NCBI GenBank assembly: GCA_947311455.1
Contig: CAMZKY010000018.1
Span: 1-5,168 of the forward strand
DNA: 5,168 nucleotides
Direction of reading: 5' to 3'
From: an uncultured Marinosulfonomonas sp.
GTDB lineage: Bacteria > Pseudomonadota > Alphaproteobacteria > Rhodobacterales > Rhodobacteraceae
Part shown: positions 5,033-5,168 of the stretch, in pieces
Position numbering within the stretch: the stretch's first letter is position 1
Layout: the number at the start of each line of letters is the position of its first letter
Position numbers and translations under genes: made by a program
The notes under the pieces: model-generated
Told to the model about the DNA's origin: nothing
Databases searched by the model: none
Seen by the model: only the letters and a program-made list of their open reading frames with translations

Positions 5033-5168
5033 ACGCGGATTCAACTTGCCAGTGCAACATCTGACATTGCCTCATTGAATACCTGATTGGGAGTTCTGAA
5101 GCCAAGACATTTTCTGGGTCGATCGTTTAGCTTGTCCATAATGGCTTTTACCCCTTCATCGCTCAAAC
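5033..5168 (-). mobile_element. IS30-family insertion sequence, right end (partial)
   Basis: The element enters from the right edge and ends shortly after the transposase stop. The sequence GTTGCACTGGCAAGTTGAAT, running across the stop codon, looks like an IS30-type terminal repeat, and the outer boundary is placed near 5033 with an uncertainty of roughly 10 nt. The other end is outside the window, so the inverted repeat and target duplication cannot be verified here. The end lies about 80 nt upstream of the M48 protease start, inside what should be its promoter region. Confidence 0.6.
5041..5168 (-). CDS. IS30-family transposase, C-terminal end (gene continues off the window)
   Basis: The minus-strand frame from the right edge to TGA 5043-5041 reads LSDEGVKAIMDKLNDRPRKC, then LGFRTPNQVFNEAMSDVALAS. 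The 'LNDRPRKxLGFxTPxxVF' ending is the diagnostic C-terminus of IS30-family DDE transposases. Its final Glu of the DDE triad should lie outside the window. Only about 42 residues are visible and all are intact, so whether the whole gene is functional cannot be judged. The last codons (about GTTGCACTGGCAAGTTGAAT) probably overlap the terminal inverted repeat, as is common in IS30 elements. Confidence 0.88.
   Translation of the reverse strand, partial: LSDEGVKAIMDKLNDRPRKCLGFRTPNQVFNEAMSDVALAS

Noticed and set aside
4952..5044. N-terminal extension of the M48 protease from TTG 5044
   Set aside because: The TTG lies at the end of the IS30 transposase gene and the added residues do not look like a signal; the family start fits ATG 4951.

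Overview
The window looks like chromosomal DNA from an alphaproteobacterium of the order Rhodobacterales (roseobacter or Rhodobacter type). The evidence is the family resemblance of the genes: an RlmI-type rRNA methyltransferase followed 3 nt later by a 'DACVLYP' PIN protein, a short lipoprotein of a type I associate with this order, a compact M48 metalloprotease, and a stray piece of a gene-transfer-agent/phage tail protein. No search was run, so the taxonomic call is recognition only.

Layout. Positions 2-796 (+) hold the 3' part of an alpha/beta hydrolase gene that enters from the left edge, followed by a GC-rich perfect hairpin (811-834). Positions 835-1452 are a scar with no intact gene. 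It contains an orphan piece of a GTA/phage tail-type protein (835-1039, +), the decayed 5' end of one IS3-family element (1040-1302, +) and the 5' end of a different IS3-family element in the opposite orientation (1303-1452, -), the last two joined head to head. Positions 1453-1590 are an intergenic region with a small dyad. Positions 1591-4014 form a probable three-gene transcription unit on +: a lipoprotein of unknown function, an rlmI-like 23S rRNA m5C methyltransferase, and a PIN-domain protein. Positions 4015-4261 are an AT-rich convergent intergenic region with two inverted repeats. Positions 4262-4951 (-) encode a membrane-anchored M48 zinc metalloprotease. From about 5035 to the right edge (-) lies the 3' end of an IS30-family transposase gene, so an insertion sequence sits just upstream of the protease gene.

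The working parts look like ordinary housekeeping: rRNA modification, a possible RNase, envelope lipoprotein and protease functions, and a generalist hydrolase. The unusual part is the scar at 800-1450, which coincides with a visible change in base composition: GC-rich on the left, clearly more AT-rich on the right. I see no CRISPR array, tRNA, rRNA or recognisable novel defence system. The best candidates for a second look are the GTA/phage fragment with its IS scar, the tight rlmI-PIN pair, and the inverted repeat just after the PIN gene.
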